This document shows, piece by piece, positions 49,399 to 59,652 of a DNA stretch of 64,000 nucleotides. Origin of the DNA: Devosia soli (GTDB lineage: Bacteria > Pseudomonadota > Alphaproteobacteria > Rhizobiales > Devosiaceae); the NCBI RefSeq assembly GCF_000970455.1, contig NZ_LAJG01000014.1:682001-746000 (forward strand), given 5' to 3'. The notes beneath the pieces were generated by a model that was not told where the DNA came from, did not search any database, and saw nothing but the letters and a program-made list of their open reading frames with translations. Position 1 is the stretch's first letter; every line of letters starts with the position of its first letter. Position numbers and translations under genes: made by a program.

Positions 49399-52300
49399 TT
49401 ACTTGGCAAACGCTTCGTCGAGGAATTCCTGGAGCTGTGCCAGGTGGGTCCGCATCAGGCCGGTTGCCGGCGATGCGGCAGCCTTGCGGCCGACATAGCG
49501 GACGCGCTGATATTCACGGCCAATCTGGTCGAACACCCATTCCACATAGGGTTGGATGAAGGTCCATGCGCCCATATTGCGCGGCTCTTCCTGGCACCAG
49601 ACGATCTCGGCATTGGGGAAGCGGCTCAGCTCGTCCACCAGCGCCTTGGCCGGGAACGGATAGAGCTGCTCGACGCGGAGCAGATAGACATCGTCGATGC
49701 CCTTCTTCTCGCGGTCTTCCAGAAGATCGTAATAGACCTTGCCGGTGCAAAGCACGACGCGACGGATCTTTTCGTCGGGCGCGAGCTTGATCGTGGTCTT
49801 GGGCAGGCCCGGCGCCTCGGCATCGTCCCAGAGAAGACGGTGGAAGACGCTGTCCGGGCCAAGTTCGACGAGACCCGAGACAGCGCGCTTGTGGCGCAGG
49901 AGGCTCTTGGGCGTCATCAGGATCAGCGGCTTGCGGAAGTCGCGCTTGAGCTGCCGGCGCAGGATATGGAAGTAGTTGGCCGGCGTCGTGCAGTTGGCCA
50001 CCTGCATGTTGTCTTCGGCGCAAAGCTGCAGGAAGCGCTCGGGACGTGCGGAAGAATGCTCCGGCCCCTGCCCTTCATAGCCATGCGGCAAGAGCATCAC
50101 GAGGCCCGACATGCGGAACCACTTGCGCTCACCCGAGGAGATGAACTGGTCGATGACGACCTGCGCACCATTCACGAAGTCGCCGAACTGAGCTTCCCAA
50201 AGGGTCAGCGCCTTGGGCTCGGCCAGCGAATAGCCGTATTCGAAACCAAGGACGGCTTCTTCGGAAAGCATCGAATTGATGACTTCATAACGCGCCTGGT
50301 TTTCGGGATCGAGATTGTTGAGCGGGGTAAAGGTCTTGTTCTCAACCTGCTGGTCGTTGAGCACAGAATGGCGCTGGCTGAACGTGCCACGCTCGACATC
50401 CTGGCCCGAAAGACGAACCGGATTTCCTTCGGTGACAAGAGTACCGAAAGCCAGGGCTTCGGCCGTTGCCCAGTCGATGCCCTCGCCAGACTCGATCGCG
50501 CCGAGGCGATTGTCGAGGAAGCGCTTGACCGTGCGGTGAACATTGAAATCCGCCGGAACCTTGGTCAGCTTGGTGCCGATCTCGATAAGCCGCTCGAGCG
50601 GAACGCCGGTTTCGCCGCGGCGAGCGCCATCGTCCTGGGCAGGCTTGAAATTCTTCCAGGCCCCGTCGAGCCAGTCGGCCTTGTTCGGACGATAATCCTG
50701 GCCGGCTTCAAACTCGGCTTCGAGCTTGGCGCGCCAGTCAGCCTTGGCCTTCTCGACATCGTCAGCGCTCAGAACGCCCTCGGCGATCAGCTTTTCGGCA
50801 TAAAGCTCCAGCGTCGTCTTGTGGCTCCGGATTTTGGAGTACATGAGCGGCTGGGTGAAGCTCGGTTCATCGCCTTCGTTGTGGCCGAAGCGACGATAGC
50901 AGAACATGTCGATGACGACAGGTTTGCCGAACTTCTGGCGGTATTCCACCGCGACCTTGGCGGCGAAGACGACGGCTTCCGGATCATCGCCATTCACATG
51001 GAGAACCGGGGCCTCGATCATCTTGGCGACGTCGGTCGGATAGGGCGAGGAACGCGAATACATCGGCGCGGTGGTGAAGCCGATCTGGTTGTTGATGACC
51101 AGATGGATCGAACCGCCGGTACGATGGCCCTTGAGCCCCGAAAGGCCAAGGCATTCGGCAATGACGCCCTGGCCGGCAAAGGCCGCATCGCCGTGGATGA
51201 GAAGCGGCAGGACCATGGAGCGGTCCGGCTTGCCATCGGTGGCGATGTTGATCAGCTTGCCGTTGGGCGAAATGTGCTGATCCTGCTTGGCGCGCGACTT
51301 GCCGAGCACGACGGGATCGACGATCTCGAGATGGCTCGGGTTGGCCGTCAGCGACAGGTGGACGCGATTGCCGTCGAATTCGCGGTCGGAAGACGCACCG
51401 AGGTGGTACTTTACGTCGCCCGAGCCTTCGACGTCATCGGGATAGAAGGCGCCGCCCTTGAATTCGTGGAAGAGAGCGCGGTGCGGCTTTTGCAGTACCT
51501 GGGTGAGGACGTTAAGACGGCCGCGATGGGCCATGCCGAGAACGACGTCCTTGATGCCGAGGGCGCCGCCGCGCTTGAGGATCTGCTCGAGCGCCGGAAT
51601 GGCGGCTTCGCCACCGTCAAGGCCGAAGCGCTTGGTGCCGGTATACTTGACGTCGAGGAACTTTTCGAAGCCTTCCGCCTCAATCAGCTTGTTGAGGATC
51701 GCCTTCTTGCCTTCGGCAGTGAAGGTGATTTCTTTATCCGGTCCTTCGATGCGTTCCTGAATCCACTGCTTGGCTTCAGGATCCGAGATATGCATGAACT
51801 CGATGCCGACCGTGCCGCAATAGGTGCGCTGCAGGATCGCCAGCATTTCGGGGATGGTGGCGTATTCGAGCCCGAGATAGTTATCGATAAAGATCTTGCG
51901 GCTGAAATCCGCTTCGGTAAAGCCATAGCTGCGCGGATCGAGCTCCGGCGCTGGCTCGTCGGCCTTCATCTTGAGCGGATCGAGATCGGCGTGCAGATGA
52001 CCGCGCATGCGGTAGGCACGGATCATCATGATGGCGCGGATCGAATCGCGCGTCGCCTGCAGCACATCGGCGGTGCTCGGCGCGGGCTTGCCTTCGGCAG
52101 CGGCCTTCTTGGCGGTGGCTTTTTCCGCCTTGAGAGCGACTTCACCCCAATTGCCATCGAAGGCAGCGACGAGGTCGCCGCTCGGCGCCTGCGGCCAGTC
52201 CTTGCGCCCCCAACTCGCGCCCTCTGCGTTCTTCTCGGCGATGCCATCACTGTCATCGAGCCGGGAGAAGAAGCTGGACCATGTCGTGTCGACACTGCCG

Positions 52301-52404
52301 GGGTCCGTCTTGTAGCGGGAATAGAGTTGTTCGATGTAGTCGGCGTTCCCCCCATAGAGGAACGAGGTCAGTAAGAACGCGTCGTTCTTTTCCTGTCGTG
52401 TCAT
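49399..52404 (-). CDS. sucA: 2-oxoglutarate dehydrogenase E1
   Basis: 1001-residue thiamine-diphosphate enzyme that decarboxylates 2-oxoglutarate. The N-terminal E2-interacting helix (FLLTSFLYGGNADYIEQLYSRYK), thiamine-site motifs (GMAHRGRLNVL; GDAAFAGQG...INNQIGFTT) and the C-terminal transketolase-like half (LMLLPHGYEGQGPEHSSARPERFLQ with minor change VMLLPH) are all present and full length. A 993-residue open frame on the opposite strand is a codon-usage shadow. Confidence 0.97.
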   Translation of the reverse strand: MTRQEKNDAFLLTSFLYGGNADYIEQLYSRYKTDPGSVDTTWSSFFSRLDDSDGIAEKNAEGASWGRKDWPQAPSGDLVAAFDGNWGEVALKAEKATAKKAAAEGKPAPSTADVLQATRDSIRAIMMIRAYRMRGHLHADLDPLKMKADEPAPELDPRSYGFTEADFSRKIFIDNYLGLEYATIPEMLAILQRTYCGTVGIEFMHISDPEAKQWIQERIEGPDKEITFTAEGKKAILNKLIEAEGFEKFLDVKYTGTKRFGLDGGEAAIPALEQILKRGGALGIKDVVLGMAHRGRLNVLTQVLQKPHRALFHEFKGGAFYPDDVEGSGDVKYHLGASSDREFDGNRVHLSLTANPSHLEIVDPVVLGKSRAKQDQHISPNGKLINIATDGKPDRSMVLPLLIHGDAAFAGQGVIAECLGLSGLKGHRTGGSIHLVINNQIGFTTAPMYSRSSPYPTDVAKMIEAPVLHVNGDDPEAVVFAAKVAVEYRQKFGKPVVIDMFCYRRFGHNEGDEPSFTQPLMYSKIRSHKTTLELYAEKLIAEGVLSADDVEKAKADWRAKLEAEFEAGQDYRPNKADWLDGAWKNFKPAQDDGARRGETGVPLERLIEIGTKLTKVPADFNVHRTVKRFLDNRLGAIESGEGIDWATAEALAFGTLVTEGNPVRLSGQDVERGTFSQRHSVLNDQQVENKTFTPLNNLDPENQARYEVINSMLSEEAVLGFEYGYSLAEPKALTLWEAQFGDFVNGAQVVIDQFISSGERKWFRMSGLVMLLPHGYEGQGPEHSSARPERFLQLCAEDNMQVANCTTPANYFHILRRQLKRDFRKPLILMTPKSLLRHKRAVSGLVELGPDSVFHRLLWDDAEAPGLPKTTIKLAPDEKIRRVVLCTGKVYYDLLEDREKKGIDDVYLLRVEQLYPFPAKALVDELSRFPNAEIVWCQEEPRNMGAWTFIQPYVEWVFDQIGREYQRVRYVGRKAAASPATGLMRTHLAQLQEFLDEAFAK

Positions 52405-52777
52405 CGCTTTTTGCGCAGGACCTTGCGTCCTGTCATCCTTCTCAACAAACCGGCGGAGAGCCGGTTCTCACTGCGGCCACCCAAAGTTGGGGAATATTGA
52501 CCGCTTTTCCTTTGTATCTTGTTAAGACTTGCGGCGCCCTGAGCAGGCGCCGCGGCTCACACTACAATTTTCGTCGCCTGCCAGCAGGCTTAACACCGAA
52601 CCGTGACCGAAGCGCGACCGACATTGGTCGCAGATGGGCATTTCGGTGGGTAGAAAGCCCCCACCTAACCCCCCCCCTGGTAGGGGAGGGATCAATCGAG
52701 ATCCTGACTAAATCGCGCCAAACCCACCGCATTGTCCCTCCCCCTATCAGGGGGAGGCTGGGTGGGGAGTGACGTAC
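52405..52777. other. Intergenic region between sucD and sucA
   Basis: 373 bases. The sucD-proximal third is the family C repeat (52657-52772). The rest, 52405-52656, is the sucA leader and presumably carries a sucA promoter; I could not pick boxes with confidence. No gene is seen. Confidence 0.6.
52657..52772. repeat. Family C repeat, full copy
   Basis: Two CCCCC/GGGGG-type hairpins joined by ATCAATCGAGATCCTGAC and AATCGCGCC, matching the copy at 1205-1322 in order and spacing. It ends six bases from the sucD stop, so it may influence read-through from sucCD into sucAB. Confidence 0.75.
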
Positions 52778-53686
52778 TCAGCCCTTGAGCACTTCCGCCA
52801 AGGTCTTGCCGATACGGGCAGGCGATGACGAAACGCGAATCCCTGCGGCTTCCATGGCTGCGATCTTTTCTTCCGCGCCACCCTTACCGCCCGAAATTAC
52901 GGCGCCAGCATGGCCCATGGTACGGCCCTTGGGCGCCGTGCGGCCGGCGATGAAACCAGCCATTGGCTTCTTGCGGCCGCGCTTGGCTTCGTCGATCAGG
53001 AACTGCGCAGCTTCTTCTTCGGCCGAACCGCCGATTTCGCCGATCATGATGATCGACTTGGTGGCTTCGTCGGCGAGGAACATTTCGAGGACGTCGATGA
53101 ATTCGGTGCCCTTGACCGGATCGCCGCCGATGCCCACGGCCGTCGTCTGGCCGAGACCTTCATTGGTGGTCTGGAACACTGCTTCATAGGTAAGCGTGCC
53201 CGAACGCGAAACAATACCGACCGAACCCTTGGAGAAAATCGAGCCCGGCATGATGCCGATCTTGCATTCTTCCGGGGTCAGGACGCCGGGGCAGTTCGGC
53301 CCGATGAGGCGCGACTTGGATTTTTCGAGCTTTGCCTTGACGCGGACCATGTCCATGACCGGCACGCCTTCGGTGATGCAGACGATGAGCGGGATTTCCG
53401 CGTCGATCGCTTCTTCGATGGCGGCAGCAGCGCCCGGAGGCGGCACATAGATGACCGAGGCATTGGCGCCGGTCTTTTCCTTGCCTTCGGCAACGGAGGC
53501 GAAGACCGGGAGCTGGGCCGTGGCGTCGAGCGAAGAAGTCCAGGTTTCGCCTGCCTTCTTCGGGTTCACGCCGCCGACCATCTTGGTGCCATAGTAGGCA
53601 AGCGCCTGTTCGGTGTGGAAGGTACCGGTCTTGCCGGTGAGGCCCTGCACGAGAACCTTGGTGTCTTTGTTGACGAGAATAGACAT
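52778..53686 (-). CDS. sucD: Succinyl-CoA ligase subunit alpha
   Basis: 302 residues. The Rossmann CoA-binding domain ([32 protein letters not shown]) and the phospho-His loop [12 protein letters not shown] are intact, as is [21 protein letters not shown]. It forms a heterodimer with SucC and makes succinate plus a nucleoside triphosphate from succinyl-CoA. It starts 24 bases after sucC. Confidence 0.97.
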   Translation of the reverse strand: MSILVNKDTKVLVQGLTGKTGTFHTEQALAYYGTKMVGGVNPKKAGETWTSSLDATAQLPVFASVAEGKEKTGANASVIYVPPPGAAAAIEEAIDAEIPLIVCITEGVPVMDMVRVKAKLEKSKSRLIGPNCPGVLTPEECKIGIMPGSIFSKGSVGIVSRSGTLTYEAVFQTTNEGLGQTTAVGIGGDPVKGTEFIDVLEMFLADEATKSIIMIGEIGGSAEEEAAQFLIDEAKRGRKKPMAGFIAGRTAPKGRTMGHAGAVISGGKGGAEEKIAAMEAAGIRVSSSPARIGKTLAEVLKG

Positions 53687-53710
53687 TGGTTTTTCTCTTC
53701 TAGAGGGCGC

Positions 53711-54910
53711 TCAGGCGGCTTTGCCGACGGCGGCAACGATCTTCTGGGCGGCGTCGTCGAGGTCATCGGCGGAAATCACGTCGAGGCCCGAATTGTCGAG
53801 AATGGCCTTGCCTTCCTTGACATTGGTGCCTTCGAGGCGAACCACCAGCGGAACCTTCAGGCCGACTTCCTTGACCGCGGCGATCACGCCTTCGGCAATG
53901 ACGTCGCAGCGCATGATGCCACCGAAGATGTTGACGAGAATGCCCTTCACCGCCGGATCGGCCGTGATGATCTTGAAGGCCGCGGTGACCTTTTCCTTGG
54001 AAGCGCCGCCACCGACATCGAGGAAGTTGGCCGGCTCGGCGCCATAGAGCTTGATGATATCCATGGTGGACATGGCAAGCCCTGCGCCATTGACCATGCA
54101 GCCGATATTGCCGTCGAGGGCGACATAGGCGAGATCATACTTGGACGCTTCGATTTCCTTGGCGTCTTCTTCGGTCAGGTCGCGAAGCGGCTTGAGCTCT
54201 TCGTGACGGAAGGCGGCGTTGTTGTCGAACGAGACCTTGGCGTCGAGAACGCGCAACCGACCGTTTTCCATAACGATCAAAGGGTTCACTTCGAGAAGGC
54301 TCATGTCCTTCTCGGTGAAGGCCTTGTAAAGGATCGGGAACAGCGACTTGGCGTCGTCGGCGGCAGCGCCGTCGAGCTTGAGCGCGTCGTTGATCTTGGC
54401 AACGTCGGCATCGGTGACGCCCGCTGCCGGATCGATGGCGACGGTGATGATCTTTTCAGGCGTGTGTTCGGCAACGGCTTCGATATCCATGCCGCCTTCG
54501 GTCGAGACGACGAAGGACACTTTCGAGGTCGCGCGATCGACCAGCAGCGAGCAATAGAGCTCGCGGGCGATATCGGCGCCGTCTTCGATATAGAGGCGGT
54601 TGACCTGCTTGCCGGCCTCGCCGGTCTGCTTGGTCACGAGCGTGTGGCCCAGCATTTCCTTGGCATTGGCCACCACGTCCTCGACGGACTTGGCAAGGCG
54701 CACGCCGCCCTTGGCGTCCGGGGAGAGTTCCTTGAACTTGCCCTTGCCGCGGCCGCCGGCATGAATCTGGCTCTTGACCACATAGAGCGGCCCCGGCAGC
54801 GACTTGGCTGCAGCTTCAGCTTCGTCGGCCGAGAAAATGGCGACGCCTTCAGCGACGGGCGCGCCATATTCCTTCAGCAGCGCCTTGGCCTGATGTTCAT
54901 GGATGTTCAT
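53711..54910 (-). CDS. sucC: Succinyl-CoA ligase subunit beta
   Basis: 399-residue ATP-grasp subunit. [22 protein letters not shown] is the family N terminus; the nucleotide-binding [13 protein letters not shown], and [30 protein letters not shown] near the subunit interface, are conserved. Its gene lies between mdh and sucD, the common alphaproteobacterial TCA order. Confidence 0.97.
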   Translation of the reverse strand: MNIHEHQAKALLKEYGAPVAEGVAIFSADEAEAAAKSLPGPLYVVKSQIHAGGRGKGKFKELSPDAKGGVRLAKSVEDVVANAKEMLGHTLVTKQTGEAGKQVNRLYIEDGADIARELYCSLLVDRATSKVSFVVSTEGGMDIEAVAEHTPEKIITVAIDPAAGVTDADVAKINDALKLDGAAADDAKSLFPILYKAFTEKDMSLLEVNPLIVMENGRLRVLDAKVSFDNNAAFRHEELKPLRDLTEEDAKEIEASKYDLAYVALDGNIGCMVNGAGLAMSTMDIIKLYGAEPANFLDVGGGASKEKVTAAFKIITADPAVKGILVNIFGGIMRCDVIAEGVIAAVKEVGLKVPLVVRLEGTNVKEGKAILDNSGLDVISADDLDDAAQKIVAAVGKAA

Positions 54911-54968
54911 TGATTTCCCCTTGGATGGGCAGAAGGTAACCGGACAATTCTAGAGACCGGAAAGGGAG

Positions 54969-54994
54969 AAGCCGCCGGCGGGGCCAGCGGCTTG
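54969..54994. terminator. Intercistronic hairpin between mdh and sucC
   Basis: AAGCCGC pairs with GCGGCTT across a GC-rich loop that has its own pairing (GCCGGC). There is no T run. It may stabilise or attenuate the mdh message. Confidence 0.4.
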
Positions 54995-55001
54995 TCTGTC
55001 G

Positions 55002-55970
<969 letters not shown>

Positions 55971-56101
55971 TCATCCCGGACTGCGTTGAATTGGCGCTGG
56001 TTTAACCCTGTCGGGCAAACCGGGCAAGTGAACCCTTCGTCGTAAGCTGCAAATCAGCCTTGCTGATGGGCGAAGGGGGAATGCCCGTTGGGCAAGTAGG
56101 A

Positions 56102-57238
56102 TCAGGCATGTGCCTCGAGAGGAACTGCATCGCGCAGCCCCTTGGCCAGATACTCTTCCGACTGCATTTCATTAAGCCTTGAAATGGTTCGCTGAAATTC
56201 GAATGCCGTCTTGTCGTCGGTGGCCAGTTGATCGAGGGGTGCCTCGAAGCTTGCGGCAAGCTTGACGCCACGATCATAGAGGCTGTCGATGAGCAGGATG
56301 AACCGCTTGGCGGCATCCGAGCGCGTCCGGTCCATCTGCTTGATGCCATCGATCATCAGCGAATCGAACTGGTGCGCGATGCGGACGAAATCGCGCGTGC
56401 CGAGGGGCTTTTCACAAAGGTCGGCGAAATTGAAGCGCGCCGCGCCCATCGATTGGAGCGGCACCGGGATCTGCCGGCCGATGCTGTCGACGACGCCTGG
56501 CTGCCCCGGCTCGCCACCCGTGATTCTGAGCCAGAGCCGATCCATGACAGCGCGCACCTGAGGTCCTGTGCCAAAGGCATAGACCTGCTGGCCGGCAAAT
56601 TTGAGCCGCCGATAATCCTGCGCCGCATGGAGCACCACGACTTCGGTCTCTTCCTTGAGCCGGGCGATGAAGGGCAAGAACAACTGGCGGTTGAGCCCAT
56701 CCTTATAAAGCTCGTCCGGCAAGACATTGGAGGTGGCGACCAGCGTCACTCCGCCGGCAAAGAGCTTTTCGAACAATCGATCGAGCAGCATGGCATTGGT
56801 GATGTCATGGACATGGAATTCATCAAGACAGAGAACCCGCAGCCCGGATTTGAGAAGGGGCCGCGTGACAGCCTCGACCGGATCGGCATCGTCCCCCCTG
56901 CCCCGCGCGCTCTTGCGGAAGGCGGAGATGCCGGCATGCACCTCGTCCATGAACTCATGGAAATGCACCCGTTGCTTTTCGCGAATGGGCAAGGCCCCGA
57001 AGAACAGGTCCATCATCATGGTCTTGCCGCGGCCGACCTCGCCGACGAGATATAGTCCCCGCACCGGCTTCGGCTTTGGAAACAAGCTGAAGAGGCCCTT
57101 GGGCCTGGCCGCTGTCAGGTCGGCAATGATCCGATCGAAATGCGCCGTCGCCTCGACCTGCGCCGGATCGCTCGTCAGCGCCCCCCGGACGACGAGGTCG
57201 AGATAAGCCGAGCGGACGGGAGTTTGATCAGGAGGCAT
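56102..57238 (-). CDS. zapE: Cell division protein ZapE (AFG1-like ATPase)
   Basis: 378-residue P-loop ATPase of the AFG1/LACE1 family. Walker A is GEVGRGKTMMMD, Walker B LCLDEFHVHDI, sensor VATSNVLPDELY. In Escherichia coli ZapE acts on FtsZ ring stability late in division and under stress; the mitochondrial homologue handles respiratory proteins. Next to mdh is its usual place in Hyphomicrobiales. Confidence 0.93.
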   Translation of the reverse strand: MPPDQTPVRSAYLDLVVRGALTSDPAQVEATAHFDRIIADLTAARPKGLFSLFPKPKPVRGLYLVGEVGRGKTMMMDLFFGALPIREKQRVHFHEFMDEVHAGISAFRKSARGRGDDADPVEAVTRPLLKSGLRVLCLDEFHVHDITNAMLLDRLFEKLFAGGVTLVATSNVLPDELYKDGLNRQLFLPFIARLKEETEVVVLHAAQDYRRLKFAGQQVYAFGTGPQVRAVMDRLWLRITGGEPGQPGVVDSIGRQIPVPLQSMGAARFNFADLCEKPLGTRDFVRIAHQFDSLMIDGIKQMDRTRSDAAKRFILLIDSLYDRGVKLAASFEAPLDQLATDDKTAFEFQRTISRLNEMQSEEYLAKGLRDAVPLEAHA

Positions 57239-57267
57239 CGGGAGTTCCGGGACAACTCACTCACGGT

Positions 57268-57330
57268 GTCATTCCTGCGCAAGAAGGAACCTCCGTTCAA
57301 AACAGAGGCCCCCGCTTTCGCGGGGGTGAC
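57268..57330. repeat. Family A palindromic repeat
   Basis: GTCATTCCTGCGCAAGAAGG and GCCCCCGCTTTCGCGGGGGTGAC are degenerate arms of family A; inside, CCTC...GAGG can also pair. It lies between the Inh/Omp19 gene and zapE. Confidence 0.65.
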
Positions 57331-57365
57331 AATGCGCGCGTGAGGTGCGCGTAGAGGACACGAAA

Positions 57366-57389
57366 GGGCCGGTCACTGAGGACCGGCCC
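57366..57389 (-). terminator. Terminator of the Inh/Omp19 gene
   Basis: GGGCCGGTC-ACTGAG-GACCGGCCC is a perfect 9-base stem, followed on the minus strand by TTTCG, seven bases after the stop codon. Confidence 0.8.
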
Positions 57390-57395
57390 ATATGC

Positions 57396-58001
57396 TTAGC
57401 GCGACATCGAGATCGCCTGGCCGCCGCCCATGGTGCCGATATAGCGGCCACCCGAGGGAGCGAGGAAGGCGGCGATATTGCCGTTATCATCATAAAGCTG
57501 GAGCTGGCTGCCAACCTGCTGCCAACCGGTGACCGAGGCAATCTGGGTCACGGTGCAGCCCGGCGCCGAAGCGCGATAATAGTTCGTGCCGGTCTTGGCA
57601 GTCATGGGGAGATTGAGCTGGCACGTGGTCGCGCCGGCCGTCACGGTCCAGACGCCTTCCGGACCTGCCGAGAAACCGGCAGTCGGCGCGCCGACATTGA
57701 CGATGGAGCTGTTGGTGCCAAGGCCCGGCGCGGTCGTCGTGGCAGTTGCCGTGGTCATGGCCGGAGCGCCGCCGAGGACCGGGGTGCCGGAAAGGCCGGG
57801 CGCCGGCGTGCCTGTAGCGCCGATCGCCGGAAGCGTGCCCTGCTGCACACTCGAAGACTGGACCGGGGCCAGCTGCTGTGGCGGACGCACGACGTTGAGA
57901 TTGGCGGTATTTGACTGACTGGTCGTGGAACAGGCGGCCAGCGCCAGTGCCGAGAGACCCAATCCGAATGCGGTGGTGGCTCCGCGCATCCAAACCTTCA
58001 T
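57396..58001 (-). CDS. Protease inhibitor Inh/Omp19 family lipoprotein
   Basis: 201 residues. A signal peptide ends in the lipobox LAAC with Cys24 as the lipid-anchored residue. A long Ala/Pro/Gly/Thr-rich linker (about 30-100) precedes a C-terminal beta domain (VWTVTAGATTCQLNLPM; GCTVTQIASVTGWQQVGSQLQLYDDNGNIAAFLAPSGGRYIGTM) matching the Inh/Omp19 fold, including its two Cys. Brucella Omp19 inhibits host proteases; here it is probably an outer-membrane lipoprotein of uncertain role. Confidence 0.88.
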   Translation of the reverse strand: MKVWMRGATTAFGLGLSALALAACSTTSQSNTANLNVVRPPQQLAPVQSSSVQQGTLPAIGATGTPAPGLSGTPVLGGAPAMTTATATTTAPGLGTNSSIVNVGAPTAGFSAGPEGVWTVTAGATTCQLNLPMTAKTGTNYYRASAPGCTVTQIASVTGWQQVGSQLQLYDDNGNIAAFLAPSGGRYIGTMGGGQAISMSR

Positions 58002-58121
58002 TGGTGACTCCTGCCCGAAGGCTTAATGGAAGTTAACTCTTTAGGCGGCTTATTAACGCAAGCCCGCCAAGGGTTCAACGCCCGTCCCGCTGATAATACC
58101 TCGACTGTGTTCGTGGCTATT

Positions 58122-58355
58122 TTAGGTATCGGTGCGATTCATGTCCTTCAACAACTCCCCGACCAGAAGTGTTGCATCGGCAACCTCGGATTCCGGAACA
58201 TCGATTCCCTCACCCTCTGGACCGAAGAGATTGGGCACCCCCGGCAGTCCGCCGTCGCCCGGCTCGAGCGGATGAAAGCCATGGGCTCTGAGCGCCACGC
58301 GGACAATTCGCGCTACATTGGCGTCGCGCACCTGCGCAATCGTCTCGAATTTCAT
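58122..58355 (-). CDS. Small conserved protein, possibly DUF2007-like
   Basis: 77 residues from the ATG at 58355, preceded by a strong AAAGGAG. The longer frame to 58673 overlaps the yejB gene and is not real. The protein starts MKFETIAQVRDANVARIVRVALRAHGFHPLE, resembling the small alpha/beta fold of DUF2007 'putative signal transducing' proteins, then has an acidic Gly/Pro loop. The match is weak and the function unknown. Confidence 0.65.
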   Translation of the reverse strand: MKFETIAQVRDANVARIVRVALRAHGFHPLEPGDGGLPGVPNLFGPEGEGIDVPESEVADATLLVGELLKDMNRTDT

Positions 58356-58551
58356 GCCCACTCCTTTGACCTGCGACCCACTATCCCCAGCCAAATACAC
58401 AGAATAAGTCAATTCTGAAGCCTGGGGCGCAAGTGCGATTGCCAAACCGTCACACAAATGTTGGATTCGGCCAAACCCCGTCACCGCAAGGTGATTTGCC
58501 CAAATCCAAGCCGGGGTCACACAAAAGGGCGTAGCCAGCCTCGGAGCCGCG

Positions 58552-59652
58552 ATGGGCGCGTATATCATCCGCCGACTACTGCTGATGATTCCAACCATCT
58601 TCGGCATTATGGCCGTCTCTTTCGTGATCACCCAGTTTGCCCCGGGCGGACCAGTCGAACAGGCCCTGGCCAATATTTCCGGACAGAATGTCGATCTCGC
58701 CGAGCGCGTGACCGGTGGCGGGGAAGAGACGCTTTCCCAACCATCTGGCGATTCTCAACAGTCCGGCGGCACGTATCGCGGGCGGCAGGGGCTTTCACCC
58801 GAACTCGTCAGCCGCATCGAGCAGCAGTTCGGCTTCGACAAGCCCCCGCTTGAGCGCTTCTTTTCCATGATCTGGAATTACCTGCGCTTCGATTTCGGCG
58901 AGAGCTACTATCGCGACATTTCTGTCATCGATCTCGTTCTCGAAAAAATGCCGGTCTCGATCTCGCTCGGGCTCTGGATGACGCTCATCGCCTACGGCAT
59001 CTCGATCCCCCTCGGTATCGCCAAGGCACGGCGTGACGGCTCCCGGTTCGACGTCTGGACCTCGACTGTGGTCATCGTCGGCTATGCGGTTCCCGGCTTT
59101 CTCGTGGCTATCGCGCTTGTCGTGCTCTTTGCCGGGGGCAGTTTCTGGCAGATTTTCCCGTTGCGCGGGCTCACCTCGCCCGGCTTTGCCAGCTTCCCGC
59201 TCTGGCGCCAGATCCTCGATTATTTCTGGCATCTGGTGCTGCCGATCACCGCCATGGGTCTTGGCGCTTTTGCTACCGCGACGCTGCTGACGAAGAACTC
59301 CTTTCTCGATGAAATCTCCAAGCAATATGTCGTCACTGCCCGCGCCAAGGGGCTGACGGAAAACCGCGTGCTCTACGGCCACGTCTTCCGCAATGCCATG
59401 ATGCTGATCATCGCCAGCTTCCCCGGCGCCTTCATCGGCGCCTTTTTCGGCGGCTCGCTGCTCATCGAAACCATCTTCTCGCTCGATGGCCTCGGGCTCC
59501 TCGGCTTTGAATCGATCGCCACACGCGACTATCCGGTGGTTTTCGCCACGCTCTATATCTTCTCGCTCCTGGGGCTCGTCATCGGGCTGATTTCCGACCT
59601 TGCCTATATGTGGGTGGACCCGCGGCTCGACTTTGAAAGCCGCGACATATGA
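58552..59652 (+). CDS. yejB: Microcin C/peptide ABC transporter permease YejB-like
   Basis: 366 residues. The N-terminal helix (MGAYIIRRLLLMIPTIFGIM) is followed by a ~75-residue periplasmic insert that distinguishes YejB from DppB, then five more helices. Loop motif KQYVVTARAKGLTENRVLYGHVFRNAM is the EAA-like contact. It overlaps yejE by four bases. YejABEF imports short peptides and microcin C in enterobacteria, and in rhizobia affects resistance to host peptides. Confidence 0.93.
   Translation: MGAYIIRRLLLMIPTIFGIMAVSFVITQFAPGGPVEQALANISGQNVDLAERVTGGGEETLSQPSGDSQQSGGTYRGRQGLSPELVSRIEQQFGFDKPPLERFFSMIWNYLRFDFGESYYRDISVIDLVLEKMPVSISLGLWMTLIAYGISIPLGIAKARRDGSRFDVWTSTVVIVGYAVPGFLVAIALVVLFAGGSFWQIFPLRGLTSPGFASFPLWRQILDYFWHLVLPITAMGLGAFATATLLTKNSFLDEISKQYVVTARAKGLTENRVLYGHVFRNAMMLIIASFPGAFIGAFFGGSLLIETIFSLDGLGLLGFESIATRDYPVVFATLYIFSLLGLVIGLISDLAYMWVDPRLDFESRDI

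Noticed and set aside
48191-49498. 435-codon plus-strand frame opposite sucB
   Set aside because: Antisense shadow; the apparent Arg/Gly repeats reflect the Ala/Pro-rich linkers of SucB.
49393-52374. 993-codon open frame on the plus strand opposite sucA
   Set aside because: It mirrors the codon pattern of sucA in a GC-rich genome, has no recognisable domain and is entirely antisense to a universally conserved gene.
52910-54913. 667-codon plus-strand frame opposite sucD and sucC
   Set aside because: It crosses two real genes on the other strand and shows only Gly/Asp/Arg-rich shadow composition.
57287-57305. GGAAC...CGTT-like sequence near 57287
   Set aside because: The spacing between GGAAC and CGTT is far too short, and it lies inside a family A repeat.
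58356-58673. N-terminal extension of the 77-residue minus-strand protein to 58673
   Set aside because: The extension overlaps yejB out of frame, while the inner ATG has a strong AAAGGAG site.
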